From assembly GCF_020166415.1 (NCBI RefSeq), contig NZ_JAIQXV010000003.1, positions 186,001 to 250,000 of the forward strand: 64,000 nt of DNA. Reading direction: 5' to 3'. The notes beneath the pieces are model-generated. The model ran no database searches and had not been told where the DNA came from. It saw only the letters and a list, made by a program, of their open reading frames with translations. This document shows positions 29,326 to 40,308 of this stretch, one piece after another. Position 1 is the stretch's first letter, and each line of letters begins with the position of its first letter. Source of the DNA: Deinococcus multiflagellatus (lineage in GTDB: Bacteria; Deinococcota; Deinococci; Deinococcales; Deinococcaceae). The position numbers and the translations under genes are program-made.

Positions 29326-29478
29326 CAGCGGTCTTCCGTTTCGCCCAGGGGAGGCAGGCGCCCCCTCAACTCCTCTTCAACCGCTGTCTGTCGCGGTGAC
29401 TCGCTCTGCTCCGCAGCTTTGCAAGTCCGCTCGCACCACATGACTTGCAGGGTTCACCGTCAGGTCATGTGGTTCCCG
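29326..29478 (-). repeat. Dispersed palindrome-headed repeat, copy 2
   Basis: Read on the minus strand it carries the same blocks as 22202-22323: a hairpin CCACATGACCT ... AAGTCATGTGG around GGTGAACCCT, then GTCACCG..ACAGACAGCGGT, GTTGAGGGGG and ACCGCTG. This copy is about 30 bp longer because of extra sequence after the hairpin and before the last block. The adjoining 29148-29325 has no recognisable gene. Confidence 0.75.
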
Positions 29479-29493
29479 CTATCAGAAGTCGTA

Positions 29494-29994
29494 TCAGGCT
29501 GAGGTCACGCGAACGCCGTTGGCTTTGAGCCGCTTGCGTAGCCGGGTGCGGAACGCCTCTTCATTGGTCAGGACACTGGTGGTGAAGCGAATGCTCTCTG
29601 CGCCCTCTCGTTCAAAGACCACCCGCCTGTAAGGGTGCCCCTGTGTAAAGACGGCGCGACTCAGATCCGCCCATTGCAGGGTGCGCCGCGTGGCCACGTA
29701 CGCCAGAGGATCGTGTTCGTAGAAGGTTAGACCCTCATCACTCAACTGGGGTGGATGACGGAGCAGCTGGGCCGAGGTCCAGACCACCACAGGCATATAC
29801 AGCGCCGCCGCCAGAATGACCCAGGTCTGCCAGCCACTGAACATTCCCGTCAGCACCGCCCACAGGCCGCATGCCGATAGCACCGACACAACGATCATGG
29901 CGGCGCGCGTGCTGAACACAAAATTTCGGGTGTAGATGCCGCTTAGCGCCCCCGCAGGCGGGCCTGGAATGGCAGGAGAAGGGTCTGTGGTCAC
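29494..29994 (-). CDS. Small membrane protein with PH-like C-terminal domain
   Basis: 166 residues. Two adjacent transmembrane helices (about 30-50 and 58-78: IVVSVLSACGLWAVLTGMF and TWVILAAALYMPVVVW) are followed by a cytoplasmic beta-rich domain with LSDEGLTFYE and LQWADLSRAVF, the layout of bacterial PH-domain (DUF304-like) membrane proteins. The GTG at 29992-29994 is chosen because TACCCT (30002-30007, minus strand) lies exactly 7 nt upstream, fitting a leaderless message. Function unknown. Confidence 0.7.
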   Translation of the reverse strand: MTTDPSPAIPGPPAGALSGIYTRNFVFSTRAAMIVVSVLSACGLWAVLTGMFSGWQTWVILAAALYMPVVVWTSAQLLRHPPQLSDEGLTFYEHDPLAYVATRRTLQWADLSRAVFTQGHPYRRVVFEREGAESIRFTTSVLTNEEAFRTRLRKRLKANGVRVTSA

Positions 29995-30089
29995 GCCCCG
30001 CAGGGTAAAGGGTGACGGAGGCCGGGTGCGCCGCATTCTCGCGCAGGGTTCACGCCGCCCGCCGCTGGGCCCTCTACACTGGGCACACC

Positions 30090-30599
30090 ATGACCACTGC
30101 CCCCAGACGTTCCGTTGCCGCGCTGCTGGGCGCGGGGCTCCTGACGCTGCTGGCCGCCTGCGCCCCGGCGATGACCACGGCTGCCCCGGGCCGCATCGTG
30201 AACGCCGCCACGGGCGAGGAAGGCACCGTGACCTTCACGCGCGGCACCCTCTCGCCCCGGCTGGGCGACCCCTTTGCGCCGGACAACGCCACCATCCGCA
30301 TCGGCCAGCGCACCTACACAGGGCGCACCTACCTGATTGGCAACGGCAGCCTGCCCGGTGGCCTGGGGGTCAGCGTGGCGTTCGGGGCCTCCAACACCGG
30401 GTCGGCGCCAGCGGCCTTCGAGACGGCTACGCGGGTGGACGCCGGGCGCCCGGTCCCCGCGTACACTGGCAACCTGATCGCCCGTGCCCAGGGTGAACCG
30501 GCGGCGCTGCTCACCTGCACCCTCACCGTGGACGCCCAGGAACGCGGCATTGGCGAGTGCTTTGACGGCGCGGGCGTGCGCTACGCCCTGCAGTTCTGA
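30090..30599 (+). CDS. Small lipoprotein of unknown function
   Basis: 169 residues with a clear lipoprotein signal (lipobox LLAAC near residue 24). The mature domain is beta-rich (GTVTFTRGTLSPR, YTGRTYLIGN) with one additional Cys pair (LLTCTLTVD and GIGECFD) that could form a disulfide. TACACT (30075-30080) lies 9 nt upstream of the ATG, and there is no Shine-Dalgarno. Divergent from the membrane protein at 29494-29994. The stop is followed immediately by a MITE-like element. Confidence 0.7.
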   Translation: MTTAPRRSVAALLGAGLLTLLAACAPAMTTAAPGRIVNAATGEEGTVTFTRGTLSPRLGDPFAPDNATIRIGQRTYTGRTYLIGNGSLPGGLGVSVAFGASNTGSAPAAFETATRVDAGRPVPAYTGNLIARAQGEPAALLTCTLTVDAQERGIGECFDGAGVRYALQF

Positions 30600-30752
30600 T
30601 AAGGATTCCGGTTCATCAGTTATGCAATAACTGATGAACCCGACCGGAGGGCCTCGCAGAGCTGCGCAGCAGAGAAGGAAAAACGGTGACGGAGAGGAGT
30701 GGAAGCACCGCAGCGAAGCGGAGGGGCTGCAACGGATCATCCGGAAGCCGTA
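30600..30752. mobile_element. MITE-like element, copy A
   Basis: A 153-bp non-coding segment, homologous over its length to 55791-55932. Ends TAAGGATTCCG and, inverted, TACGGCTTCCG; both ends carry TA, as expected for TA target duplication by IS630/Tc1-type transposases. The inner part has a strong hairpin GTTCATCAGTTATGCAATAACTGATGAAC region (arms GTTCATCAGTTAT and ATAACTGATGAAC) and the shared GACCGGA and GCAGCAGAG blocks. It starts one base after a stop codon. Confidence 0.65.
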
Positions 30753-31096
30753 TGACCCGCCTGCCGGGGCGGCCCACCATCGTCTGCCTGTGCGGCAGCG
30801 TGCGCTTTCTGGCGGAATTCGACGCAGCGTCACTGGCTGAAACGCTCGCCGGACGCATTGTCCTCAGCGTGGGCAGCCACCGCCAGCGCGACGAGGAGGC
30901 TTTCAGCCACCTGTCGGCCGGGGAGCGAGCCGCCGCCCTGGACCGCCTCGTCGAACTGCACCGCCACAAGATTGACCTGGCCGACGAGATTCTGGTGATC
31001 AACCCAGGCGGCTACGTAGGCCACCACACCCAGCAGGAAATCGACTATGCCCGCGCCCTGGGCAAGCGGGTGCGCTGGCTGGAAGAGACGGGTTGA
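30752..31096 (+). CDS. Nucleoside 2-deoxyribosyltransferase-like protein
   Basis: 114 residues from ATG 30752, which overlaps the last base of the preceding MITE-like element; upstream in-frame codons belong to that element, so the longer frame is rejected. RPTIVCLCGSVRFLAEF, then ELHRHKIDLADEILVINPGGYVG and a final EIDYARALGKRVRWLE give the Rossmann-like fold of nucleoside 2-deoxyribosyltransferase-like / DUF4406-type proteins. Members act on or bind nucleosides or nucleotides; no catalytic assignment is made here. Confidence 0.75.
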   Translation: MTRLPGRPTIVCLCGSVRFLAEFDAASLAETLAGRIVLSVGSHRQRDEEAFSHLSAGERAAALDRLVELHRHKIDLADEILVINPGGYVGHHTQQEIDYARALGKRVRWLEETG

Positions 31097-31117
31097 AGCT
31101 TACCCGGCCCCACACCG

Positions 31118-31144
31118 AAAAAGGCCCCAGCAGGTGCCGGGGCC
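31118..31144 (-). terminator. sdhCDAB terminator
   Basis: GGCCCC (31123-31128) pairs with GGGGCC (31139-31144) around a loop in which a further GC pair can form; five T residues follow on the minus strand (31118-31122). It lies 23 bp past the sdhB stop. Confidence 0.7.
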
Positions 31145-31166
31145 CGGAAAGGGAAGAGGGCTGGCC

Positions 31167-31928
31167 TTACGCCTGACCGTACATCACGGCGCGCTTGACT
31201 TCCTCGATCAGCTGGGTGATGGGAATGTCGCGCGGGCAGGCTTCGGTGCAGTTGTACGCGGTGCGGCAGCGCCACACGCCCGTGTTCTGGTTCATGATGC
31301 CCAGGCGCTGCTGCGTGGCCTCGTCGCGGCTGTCGAAGATAAAGCGGTGCGCCTGCACAATGGCGGCCGGGCCCAGGTACGACCCATTCACCCAGAAGAT
31401 GGGGCAGGAGGTCGTGCAGCACGCGCACAGAATGCAGTTGCTGGAGTGCGCCATGCGCTCGGCCTGCTCTTCACTCTGAATGCGCTCGGCGGCGGGGGCC
31501 GGCGACTCGTTGATGAAGTAGGGCATGATCGCCTTGTAGGAGTCAAAGAACGGCTCCATGTCCACCAGCAGGTCTTTTTCCACCTTCAAACCACGGATCG
31601 GCTCGACCTTGATGGTGCCGCCATTTTTCGCCACGTCGCGCACCAGGGTCTTGCAGGCCAGCCGGTTGCGGCCGTTGATCAGCATGGCGTCACTGCCGCA
31701 GATGCCGTGCATGCACGAGCGGCGGAAGGTGAGGCTGGGTTCCAGGTACCACTTGATGTGGTTAATCACGTCCAGCACGCGGTCGCCCGGCTGGGCTTCC
31801 ACGTCGTAGGTGGTCCAGTGCGCCTTCTTGTCCTTTTCGGGGTCAAAGCGCAGAACCTTGACTTTCAGTTGCAGCATGGGGACCCCCAGGGGGGCCACCA
31901 CGCCGGTATTGGTTGCAGTCTGGGTCAT
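31167..31928 (-). CDS. sdhB: Succinate dehydrogenase iron-sulfur subunit
   Basis: 253 residues. It passes electrons from the flavin of SdhA to quinone through three iron-sulfur clusters. Cysteine sets: SCMHGICGSD with RLACKT ([2Fe-2S]; the Asp in place of the fourth Cys position is normal for Sdh), CILCACCTTSCP ([4Fe-4S]) and CRTAYNCTEACP ([3Fe-4S]). It follows sdhA by 23 bp and ends the operon. About 15 residues longer at the N-terminus than many SdhB. Confidence 0.96.
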   Translation of the reverse strand: MTQTATNTGVVAPLGVPMLQLKVKVLRFDPEKDKKAHWTTYDVEAQPGDRVLDVINHIKWYLEPSLTFRRSCMHGICGSDAMLINGRNRLACKTLVRDVAKNGGTIKVEPIRGLKVEKDLLVDMEPFFDSYKAIMPYFINESPAPAAERIQSEEQAERMAHSSNCILCACCTTSCPIFWVNGSYLGPAAIVQAHRFIFDSRDEATQQRLGIMNQNTGVWRCRTAYNCTEACPRDIPITQLIEEVKRAVMYGQA

Positions 31929-31951
31929 GGGGATTCCTTGCGAGGGGGGAC

Positions 31952-33703
<1,752 letters not shown>

Positions 33704-33728
33704 AGTTTTCAGTCGTCCTTTGCGGGAA

Positions 33729-34462
<734 letters not shown>

Positions 34463-34675
34463 CCTTAAGTCCTCCTCAACGTCTTTGCCCGGACGCTTCG
34501 CCGGTGCAGCCTTACGCCCGCACACTCTAGGGCGAACCTTATGCCGAGTGGGTGACCATTCACACCACGCTTTCAGACGGGCACAAGTCTATCATCCTGC
34601 GCTGAATGGGGGCCGCGCCCCTGGCCCGTCAGGCAGAACGCCGCGCCGGGCGGGCCGCGCGCTACCCTGTGGCCC

Positions 34676-34996
34676 ATGAGCACCAAAGACCCCGCCCTGG
34701 AAGCCGAGTTCACCCGCAAGATGGTGCTGGGCATTCTGGGGACCCTGGAACAGAAGGGCCTGTTAAGTAAAGAAGAGGTGGACGGCATCATCAGGGCCGC
34801 CCGGCAGGCCGCGCAACCCGCGCCCAAGCGGCCCCTGGGCGGCCCGGCCGGCCCCGGCACCACCTGGGTGCGGCCTGGGCAGACCCACGAGCCTGTGGAC
34901 CGCAGCACGCCTGTGGCCATTCCGAATGTGCAGCGCCAGCCGGAGCCGGTGAAGACGGAGGCCGCGCCACCTGTGATTGATATTGACCTGGGATAG
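34676..34996 (+). CDS. Small hypothetical protein
   Basis: 106 residues. An N-terminal helix pair (MSTKDPALEAEFTRKMVLGI, then KGLLSKEEVDGIIRAARQA) is SHOCT-like in size but not clearly a member; the rest is Pro/Gly-rich and probably disordered, ending in VIDIDLG. TACCCT (34663-34668) lies 7 nt before the ATG with no Shine-Dalgarno, a textbook leaderless start. Divergent from sdhC, convergent with the big lipoprotein gene. Function unknown. Confidence 0.7.
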   Translation: MSTKDPALEAEFTRKMVLGILGTLEQKGLLSKEEVDGIIRAARQAAQPAPKRPLGGPAGPGTTWVRPGQTHEPVDRSTPVAIPNVQRQPEPVKTEAAPPVIDIDLG

Positions 34997-35010
34997 CTCG
35001 CCAAGTCAGC

Positions 35011-35046
35011 GCAGCGGCGGCCCCTGGGTATAGGGGCCGCCGCTGC
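35011..35046. terminator. Bidirectional terminator
   Basis: A perfect 14-bp stem (35011-35024 with 35033-35046) and 8-nt loop between two convergent stops. Confidence 0.75.
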
Positions 35047-35055
35047 CGAGAGCTC

Positions 35056-37770
35056 TTACTTCAGGTAAGACAGGTAAGAAGGACGGTTGCCGGACACCAG
35101 AAATTCGTATGTGACGACGTTGAGGCCCCCTGAGGTCGCCAGAACGACCGAGGCGATGTTGCCCATCGTAGTGGACGTGACGGCGCCCGTGGACGCATTG
35201 ACCCGGTACACGGTACTGGAATCAGCGCCCCACAGCACGCCTGGGTTGTTAAGGTCAAAGCCCTTCAGGCGGCCAGCACCGGTATTGAATTTGGTCACCG
35301 TGTCGTCTGCATTGATGCGGGCCAGCTGGCTGTAGGTGCTGAACCAGACGGTCCCGTCATTGGCTATGGCGCCACTGGACGCGCCCTCCAGCTGGGTCAG
35401 CTTGCTGACTGCTGCCGTCACCGTATCAATCTTGAGCTTGTCGCCCCCATAGTCGCTGAGGTACAGCGCCCTCTTGCCGTCCGGACTGAGGATGAACTGC
35501 CCGCCCGAGTAACCGTAGTTGGCCGTAACATTGAGATCCTGTAGTGTCCCAGTGCTGGGGGTCCAGACAGACAGGGTGTCCGTGTAGCCGCCCATGCCAG
35601 TGGTCACCCGGCGAACCAGCCAGACTCGGCCCTGGCTGTCCGTCTGATCGCTCATGGACACAACATTGCTGGGGCCTGCCGGAAGGGTTGTTTTGGTACC
35701 AGCATCACTGATCAGCACTTCTTTTGTGGCCTCGCCGGCGATCACGCCGCCAGTGGTGGTGATCAGGTGCGGGGATGAACCGGGCACGCTGGCCGTGGCA
35801 GCTGCACCCCCCATGGTAAAGCGGGTCAGCGTGGACATGTAGATGCCTGCTGTGTTGTCGTATTGACCGCCAGTCACGGCCCAGACGCCTTCTGTGGCAC
35901 GTATGCTCTGGCTGGCGCTGCCGCTCAGTTGCGTTCGTGCCGGACGAATGCTCAGTGTGGCCGTGGTGTTCTGAGCGTTGGCGGCGAGGTCGGGCGAGGT
36001 GAGACGCACTGTCGCCTCGCCTAGTCCGGCGTCGGCTGCAACCTGCACGGGAATCTGTACGGTCGTCGTGGCGTCTTGGGTCACGGTGACTGATTTGGGT
36101 GTTGCAGTCACACCGGCAGGCAGGTCCGCGAGGGTCACGGTGGTGGCCCCAGAGAAGCCCTCAACACCCTTGACATCAACTGAAACGGTTCCCCCGCTGC
36201 CTTGGTAAACCGCCACGCTCCCATAAGAGGACACTGACAGCGTGACGCCGGGCTTGGGCACAGTGATGTCCACCTTGGTGCTGGCCGTGCGGCCATTGCC
36301 GCCGTCGGCCGTCAGAGTGATTTTGTAGGTGCCGGGAACCACGTCGGCGGCTTTGAGGGAAATGGTGGCGAATGCGGCGCCGTTGAGCGTCTTGGTGACC
36401 GGCGTGACCGTGACGCCAGCCGGCAGGTCGGTGGCGCTGAAGGTCACGTCGCCCGTGAATCCACCCACGCTATAGGCGCTGACGTTGAGGTCCAGCGTGC
36501 TGTTGGGCCGCAGGACTGAGTTGGAGCCCTGGAACGACAGACTGATGCCGGCCCGCTGCACCGTCAGGGTACTGCTGCCGCCCCCGACTTCGGCGCCAGC
36601 GCTGTTCTTGGCGATGAGGCGGAAGGGACCACTGTAATTGCCGCCCGTGTAGCGGAAGGTCAGGTTGGTGTTCACGCGCTGGGGGGCCAAGCCCAGCTGA
36701 CGCAGATACGCCTGGGCACCCGTGCTCTGGGCCGACAGGGCCGGCAGGGTCAGGGTGGCCGGCTCAACAGTCAGGCCGGGCACGTTGGTGCTCAGGCTGA
36801 TCTGCCCGCTAAACGCGCCGTCCTGGTAGAAGGTCACGGGCACGGTTACGGGCGCGTCGCTGGCAAAGGTCAGGCCGGCCTGGGGCAGCACGGCGGTGAC
36901 GCTGGGCTTGTACATCTCACCGCGCAGTTCGGTGCGCACCGCGTCGCCCGGCGTGCTCAGGGAGAACGAGCGATCTGAGGGCGTGTAAACAACGGCATTC
37001 CAACCTGCTTGCAGGGTCAGGTCAAGTGAAATGGTATCGGTGCCGCAAGCCACTGCGCCTTTAATTGTGGCTGCGGCGCCACTGTACAGGCGGGCAATGA
37101 AGCTCCCGGAAGGCGCGCCCGCCACCACAGCCTCGGTCACGCTGCCCAGAACATCGCCCTGGGCACCCAGAATGTCCAGGCCGTAAAACAGGGAGACGCG
37201 GGGATTTGTGCTGGCCGTGCCGGTAAACGTGCAGGCGTTGCCGGACGTGGGCACCAGCGCAAATGAAGCCACATCCGGCGCTTTGGTCAGGGTCAGGCTC
37301 AGGGTGCCGCTGGCGCTCAGGGTGCCTGGGTTCTGGCTGTCGAAGTCGTCGTTCGTGGCCAGCAAGGCGGTGCCTGCATAAGGAATGCCCGTCACGTTGC
37401 CCTGAATGCTGGTTGCGCTCACCGCATTGCCCGGCGCCTTGACCACTTGATACTCCAGCGTCACCGTCTTGCTCGCGTCCAGCGTCACCGTCTGGGCGGC
37501 CGGGGCTGTGTACCCATTCACGGCCCCGGGTTCTACCTTGAGCACCGTGTCTTTGCTCAGGTCACTGAACGTCTTGCCCGAGGCCAGGGGGCCATCAAAC
37601 AGCACCGTGTTGGTGGTCGTGTTCGTGACCTTTACGGGCGCCGAGGTCACGCCGTTCAGGTTGACGGTGAGGGCCACCTTGGTCTCAGGGGTAGGGGGGA
37701 GGGGTTGGGGACAGGCGGTGAGGAGCACCGTGAGGCCCAGCATGGCGGCAGAAAGGGGGAGCTTCTTCAT
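35056..37770 (-). CDS. Large surface lipoprotein with Ig-like domains and propeller-like C-terminus
   Basis: 904 residues. Lipoprotein signal with lipobox LLTAC, then a Pro-rich stalk. Residues about 30-110 form a PEGA-like domain; a run of immunoglobulin-like domains follows in the middle, two of them obvious from the repeated pattern DLPAGVTVTPVTKTL and DLPAGVTATPKSVTV, about 100 residues apart. The last 300 residues show short strand repeats (GKRALYLSDYGGDKLKIDTV, GTVWFSTYSQLARI, GVLWGADSSTVYRV) typical of a beta-propeller. This suggests an adhesive or binding role at the cell surface. Codon use is less GC-biased than neighbours, so relatively recent acquisition or relaxed selection is possible. 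Confidence 0.8.
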   Translation of the reverse strand: MKKLPLSAAMLGLTVLLTACPQPLPPTPETKVALTVNLNGVTSAPVKVTNTTTNTVLFDGPLASGKTFSDLSKDTVLKVEPGAVNGYTAPAAQTVTLDASKTVTLEYQVVKAPGNAVSATSIQGNVTGIPYAGTALLATNDDFDSQNPGTLSASGTLSLTLTKAPDVASFALVPTSGNACTFTGTASTNPRVSLFYGLDILGAQGDVLGSVTEAVVAGAPSGSFIARLYSGAAATIKGAVACGTDTISLDLTLQAGWNAVVYTPSDRSFSLSTPGDAVRTELRGEMYKPSVTAVLPQAGLTFASDAPVTVPVTFYQDGAFSGQISLSTNVPGLTVEPATLTLPALSAQSTGAQAYLRQLGLAPQRVNTNLTFRYTGGNYSGPFRLIAKNSAGAEVGGGSSTLTVQRAGISLSFQGSNSVLRPNSTLDLNVSAYSVGGFTGDVTFSATDLPAGVTVTPVTKTLNGAAFATISLKAADVVPGTYKITLTADGGNGRTASTKVDITVPKPGVTLSVSSYGSVAVYQGSGGTVSVDVKGVEGFSGATTVTLADLPAGVTATPKSVTVTQDATTTVQIPVQVAADAGLGEATVRLTSPDLAANAQNTTATLSIRPARTQLSGSASQSIRATEGVWAVTGGQYDNTAGIYMSTLTRFTMGGAAATASVPGSSPHLITTTGGVIAGEATKEVLISDAGTKTTLPAGPSNVVSMSDQTDSQGRVWLVRRVTTGMGGYTDTLSVWTPSTGTLQDLNVTANYGYSGGQFILSPDGKRALYLSDYGGDKLKIDTVTAAVSKLTQLEGASSGAIANDGTVWFSTYSQLARINADDTVTKFNTGAGRLKGFDLNNPGVLWGADSSTVYRVNASTGAVTSTTMGNIASVVLATSGGLNVVTYEFLVSGNRPSYLSYLK

Positions 37771-37860
37771 CAGCGCTCAGGATTCTAATGGCCCAAAGAA
37801 GATTTAACATGCAACTTTGACCTGAGACGCGAGGATGCCGGCCCCACCCACTGGGGGAGG

Positions 37861-38388
37861 TCAGGGCGTCAGTTTCGGATCAGTGAAGTTGGCTAAGGGC
37901 TGGGAAGAAGGCCGGGGCACTGAACAAGACCTGCCGCTCTTCTCCCTGGGGCTGAAGCTGCTCCCATAGGCCACCGTCACCCGAAGTCCATTCAGCTGAC
38001 GGCGCTGTGGCGGTGGCTTCACGGTTTCGCCCGTGGCCGTGCAGGTGAACTCGTTTACCGTCAGGCCGTCATTGGCCGGTTGCTGTGAAATCACAATCTG
38101 GAACAGTGGGGCGGTGCTGTTCAGGATGACTGGACCAAAGGCACGCTCCTGTTCCTGCACTTTGCCGCTGAGCAAGGTGCGGTATTTCAGGGTGGTGCTA
38201 AGGTCCTGCCTGGTCGCTGCATCCAGCACGAGCAAGGTCCAGGCGACAGGAATGCAGCGGTCCAGGGCGCTCTGTTCGGTGACCACTGCGGTGCCAATGC
38301 CGCCGAAAGGAGCCGGGGCAAAGCGGTGTCGGCCGGCCAGCAGGGACAGCGCCAGCAGAGGAAGGATGGATTTCGTCAGGAGAGTCAT
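37861..38388 (-). CDS. Secreted protein of unknown function
   Basis: 175 residues from ATG 38386-38388. Signal peptide (TLLTKSILPLLALSLLAG) without a lipobox Cys. The mature part has three cysteines (RCIPV, FTCTATG, RSCSVP) and beta-strand-like stretches; the C-terminus is Ser/Pro-rich. A TTTACCCT box lies about 40 nt upstream of the start on the minus strand. Not recognised. Confidence 0.55.
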   Translation of the reverse strand: MTLLTKSILPLLALSLLAGRHRFAPAPFGGIGTAVVTEQSALDRCIPVAWTLLVLDAATRQDLSTTLKYRTLLSGKVQEQERAFGPVILNSTAPLFQIVISQQPANDGLTVNEFTCTATGETVKPPPQRRQLNGLRVTVAYGSSFSPREKSGRSCSVPRPSSQPLANFTDPKLTP

Positions 38389-38516
38389 CAATGGGCACGG
38401 CCAGGCAGGGCACCCGGCAGGCCGTTCAGGGTAAAGCGCGGGGGTCACAGCTGCTGCCTCCTGTGCCTAGGGGCGGCCTATCTACACCAATTCCTGCTCC
38501 CCTTCCCCCCACCCCG

Positions 38517-38522
38517 TACACT
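38517..38522 (+). promoter_or_regulatory. -10 box of the leucine operon, leaderless leader peptide
   Basis: TACACT ends six bases before the ATG of the 14-codon leader peptide, placing the transcription start at or next to the A of the ATG. No convincing -35 box is seen. Confidence 0.6.
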
Positions 38523-38528
38523 GCCGCC

Positions 38529-38573
38529 ATGTTGAGCGCCCACACCACCCTTCTTCTTTGTTGGGGGCGTTGA
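38529..38573 (+). CDS. leuL: leu operon leader peptide (14 aa)
   Basis: The short frame encodes [14 protein letters not shown]. Three leucine codons in a row (38550-38558) are all CTT, a codon rarely used by the GC-rich neighbouring genes, which favour CTG and CTC. Cys and Trp follow. Stop TGA 38571-38573 is 76 bp before leuC and a terminator hairpin lies between. This is the layout of a Leu-codon-sensing attenuator: slow decoding of the CTT run when leucyl-tRNA is scarce would alter folding of the downstream RNA. It is probably translated from a leaderless transcript, since the -10 box is six bases before the ATG. Not described for this genus as far as I can tell. Confidence 0.75.
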   Translation: MLSAHTTLLLCWGR

Positions 38574-38637
38574 GCGCAGCCCAGCGTTCGCGTACGTCGC
38601 CCCCGGCCCAGACACAGGTGCCGGGGGTGTTCTTGTT
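38564..38637 (+). terminator. leu attenuator: terminator with competing pairing
   Basis: Terminator: CCCCCGGC (38600-38607) pairs with GCCGGGGG (38620-38627), loop 12 nt, followed by TGTTCTTGTT. Alternative: GGGGGCG (38564-38570, inside the last leader codons) can pair with CGCCCCC (38598-38604), which includes most of the terminator's 5' arm. A small hairpin, 38572-38577 with 38584-38589, lies between. A ribosome stalled at the first CTT would leave the G-run free to pair and block termination; one that reaches the stop covers it and lets the terminator form. Confidence 0.6.
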
Positions 38638-38649
38638 CAGGGGGGAAAT

Positions 38650-39924
38650 ATGGGAATGACGATTGCCGAGAAGATTCTGGCCGCCCACAGCGGACACGAC
38701 CATGTGGTGCCCGGCCAGCTCATTGAGTGCCGCACCGACTGGGTACTGTGCCACGAGATCACCACGCCCGCCGCCCTGCGCATGCTGGAAGAACGCGGCA
38801 TGGATCAGGTGTTCAACCCCGACCAGATCGTGGCGGTGCCGGACCACTCCGTGCCCGCGATGAACATCAAGGCCGCCAAGATGTACCAGAAACTGAAGAG
38901 CTGGGTGCAGGAAAAAGGCATCAAGCACTTCTTCGACGTGGGGCGCGGCGGCATTGCCCATGTGGTGCTGGAAAACACGGGGCTGATGAAACCCGGGCAG
39001 ACCCTGGTCAGTGGCGACAGCCACACCTGCAACGCCGGGGCGCTGGGCGCGTTTGCCACCGGGGTGGGTTCCACCGACCTCGCCGGGGCCATCTACGCAG
39101 GCAAAGTGTGGTTCAAGGTGCCCGAAACCATGCTGATTCGTGTGACCGGCCAGACGCAGCCGGGGGTGACCCCCAAGGACATCGTCCTGGAGGTGATCAA
39201 GCGCATTGGGGCTGACGGCGCGAACTACATGGCGATGGAGTGGGTGGGCGACTACATTGACGCCCTGGACATGGAAGGCCGCTTCACCCTCACCAACATG
39301 GCGATTGAGGCGGGTGGCAAGACCGGCATCGTGGCGGTGGATGACACCACGCGGGCCTACATGGCGGCGCGCGGCGTCACGCCGGATCAGTACACCGAGT
39401 ACCACTCTGACCCGGACGCCAGCTACAAGGTGGTGGTGGAGGTGGACGCCAGTGCCGTGGAGCCCACGGTGGCCTACCCGCACATTCCCAGCAACGGGCG
39501 CGTGGCCGGCAGCGACCGCATTGCGGTGACGCACGCCTACGTGGGCAGTTGCACCAACGGCCGCATCAGCGACCTGCGGGACGTGGCGCGCATTCTGCGG
39601 GGGCGGCGCATTGCCGACGGCGTGCAGATGATCGTGGTGCCCGCCACCCAGGCCATCTGGAAGCAGGCGGCGCAGGAAGGACTGCTGGAGGTCTTCGTGG
39701 ACGCGGGCGCCAGTGTGAGCTACCCCAGCTGCGGCGCCTGCCTGGGGATGCACTCCGGGGTATTAGGCCCGGACGACGTATGTATTTCCAGTTCCAACCG
39801 CAACTTCGTGGGCCGCATGGGGGACCCCTCGGCGCAGATCTACCTCGCCAGCCCCGCCACGGTGGCTGCCAGCGCCATTGCGGGCTTTATCAGCGATCCG
39901 CGTGAGTATAATGCAGCCGATTAA
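38650..39924 (+). CDS. leuC: 3-isopropylmalate dehydratase large subunit
   Basis: 424 residues, the homoaconitase-like (short) form of LeuC. With LeuD it isomerises 2- to 3-isopropylmalate. [4Fe-4S] ligands are in [11 protein letters not shown] and SCGACLGMH, and [17 protein letters not shown] and [15 protein letters not shown] are present. The related homoaconitase of the alpha-aminoadipate lysine pathway is very similar, so the assignment rests on the leucine leader upstream and leuB downstream. ATG 38650 has AGGGGGG upstream. A TATAAT lies near its 3' end (39907-39912) and may be an internal promoter. Confidence 0.9.
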   Translation: MGMTIAEKILAAHSGHDHVVPGQLIECRTDWVLCHEITTPAALRMLEERGMDQVFNPDQIVAVPDHSVPAMNIKAAKMYQKLKSWVQEKGIKHFFDVGRGGIAHVVLENTGLMKPGQTLVSGDSHTCNAGALGAFATGVGSTDLAGAIYAGKVWFKVPETMLIRVTGQTQPGVTPKDIVLEVIKRIGADGANYMAMEWVGDYIDALDMEGRFTLTNMAIEAGGKTGIVAVDDTTRAYMAARGVTPDQYTEYHSDPDASYKVVVEVDASAVEPTVAYPHIPSNGRVAGSDRIAVTHAYVGSCTNGRISDLRDVARILRGRRIADGVQMIVVPATQAIWKQAAQEGLLEVFVDAGASVSYPSCGACLGMHSGVLGPDDVCISSSNRNFVGRMGDPSAQIYLASPATVAASAIAGFISDPREYNAAD

Positions 39925-39926
39925 CC

Positions 39927-40256
39927 GTGGACTCGCCACTCCCCCTGGGGCCCGTGGGCCTGTACTTCATCGGCTGCGTGCTGCTGGCCTTTCGCCTGCT
40001 GGGCTTCGAAAAGGCCCTCCCGCTGTCCAGGCGGGCGGCCCAGGCCCTGCCCGGCGGCCTCGTCCTGATGCCCACACTGCTGCTTTTTATGGTCTGGTGG
40101 CGGCCCGGGGTGCCGTTCTGGTCTGTGGCGGGCAAGGCCGGGCTGGCCGCCAGCGCCGCTCTGGTGTTGGCCGGGTTGGTGGCCCTGGGCATTCACCCCG
40201 TGCTGCCCATCGCGCTGGCGCTGGTGGTATGGGCGCTGTCCGTGCGCCGGGGCTAG
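39927..40256 (+). CDS. Small membrane protein in the leu operon
   Basis: 109 residues, four hydrophobic segments (LYFIGCVLLAFRLLGF, LVLMPTLLLFMVWW, AASAALVLAGLVALGI, LPIALALVVWALS). It resembles the AzlD branched-chain-export accessory subunit in size and topology, but not clearly in sequence, and no AzlC partner is present. GTG 39927 begins two bases after the leuC stop. Its position between leuC and leuD suggests co-regulation with leucine synthesis. Confidence 0.65.
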   Translation: MDSPLPLGPVGLYFIGCVLLAFRLLGFEKALPLSRRAAQALPGGLVLMPTLLLFMVWWRPGVPFWSVAGKAGLAASAALVLAGLVALGIHPVLPIALALVVWALSVRRG

Positions 40257-40308
40257 GCCCGCAGCGGCGCGCCGCGAACCGGGCGGCCCACGGTCTAAGC
40301 TAACCGCT

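Noticed and set aside
29144..29326. A 60-codon minus-strand frame downstream of the phosphatase gene
   Set aside because: No ribosome site, no coding signal, and it borders the dispersed repeat.
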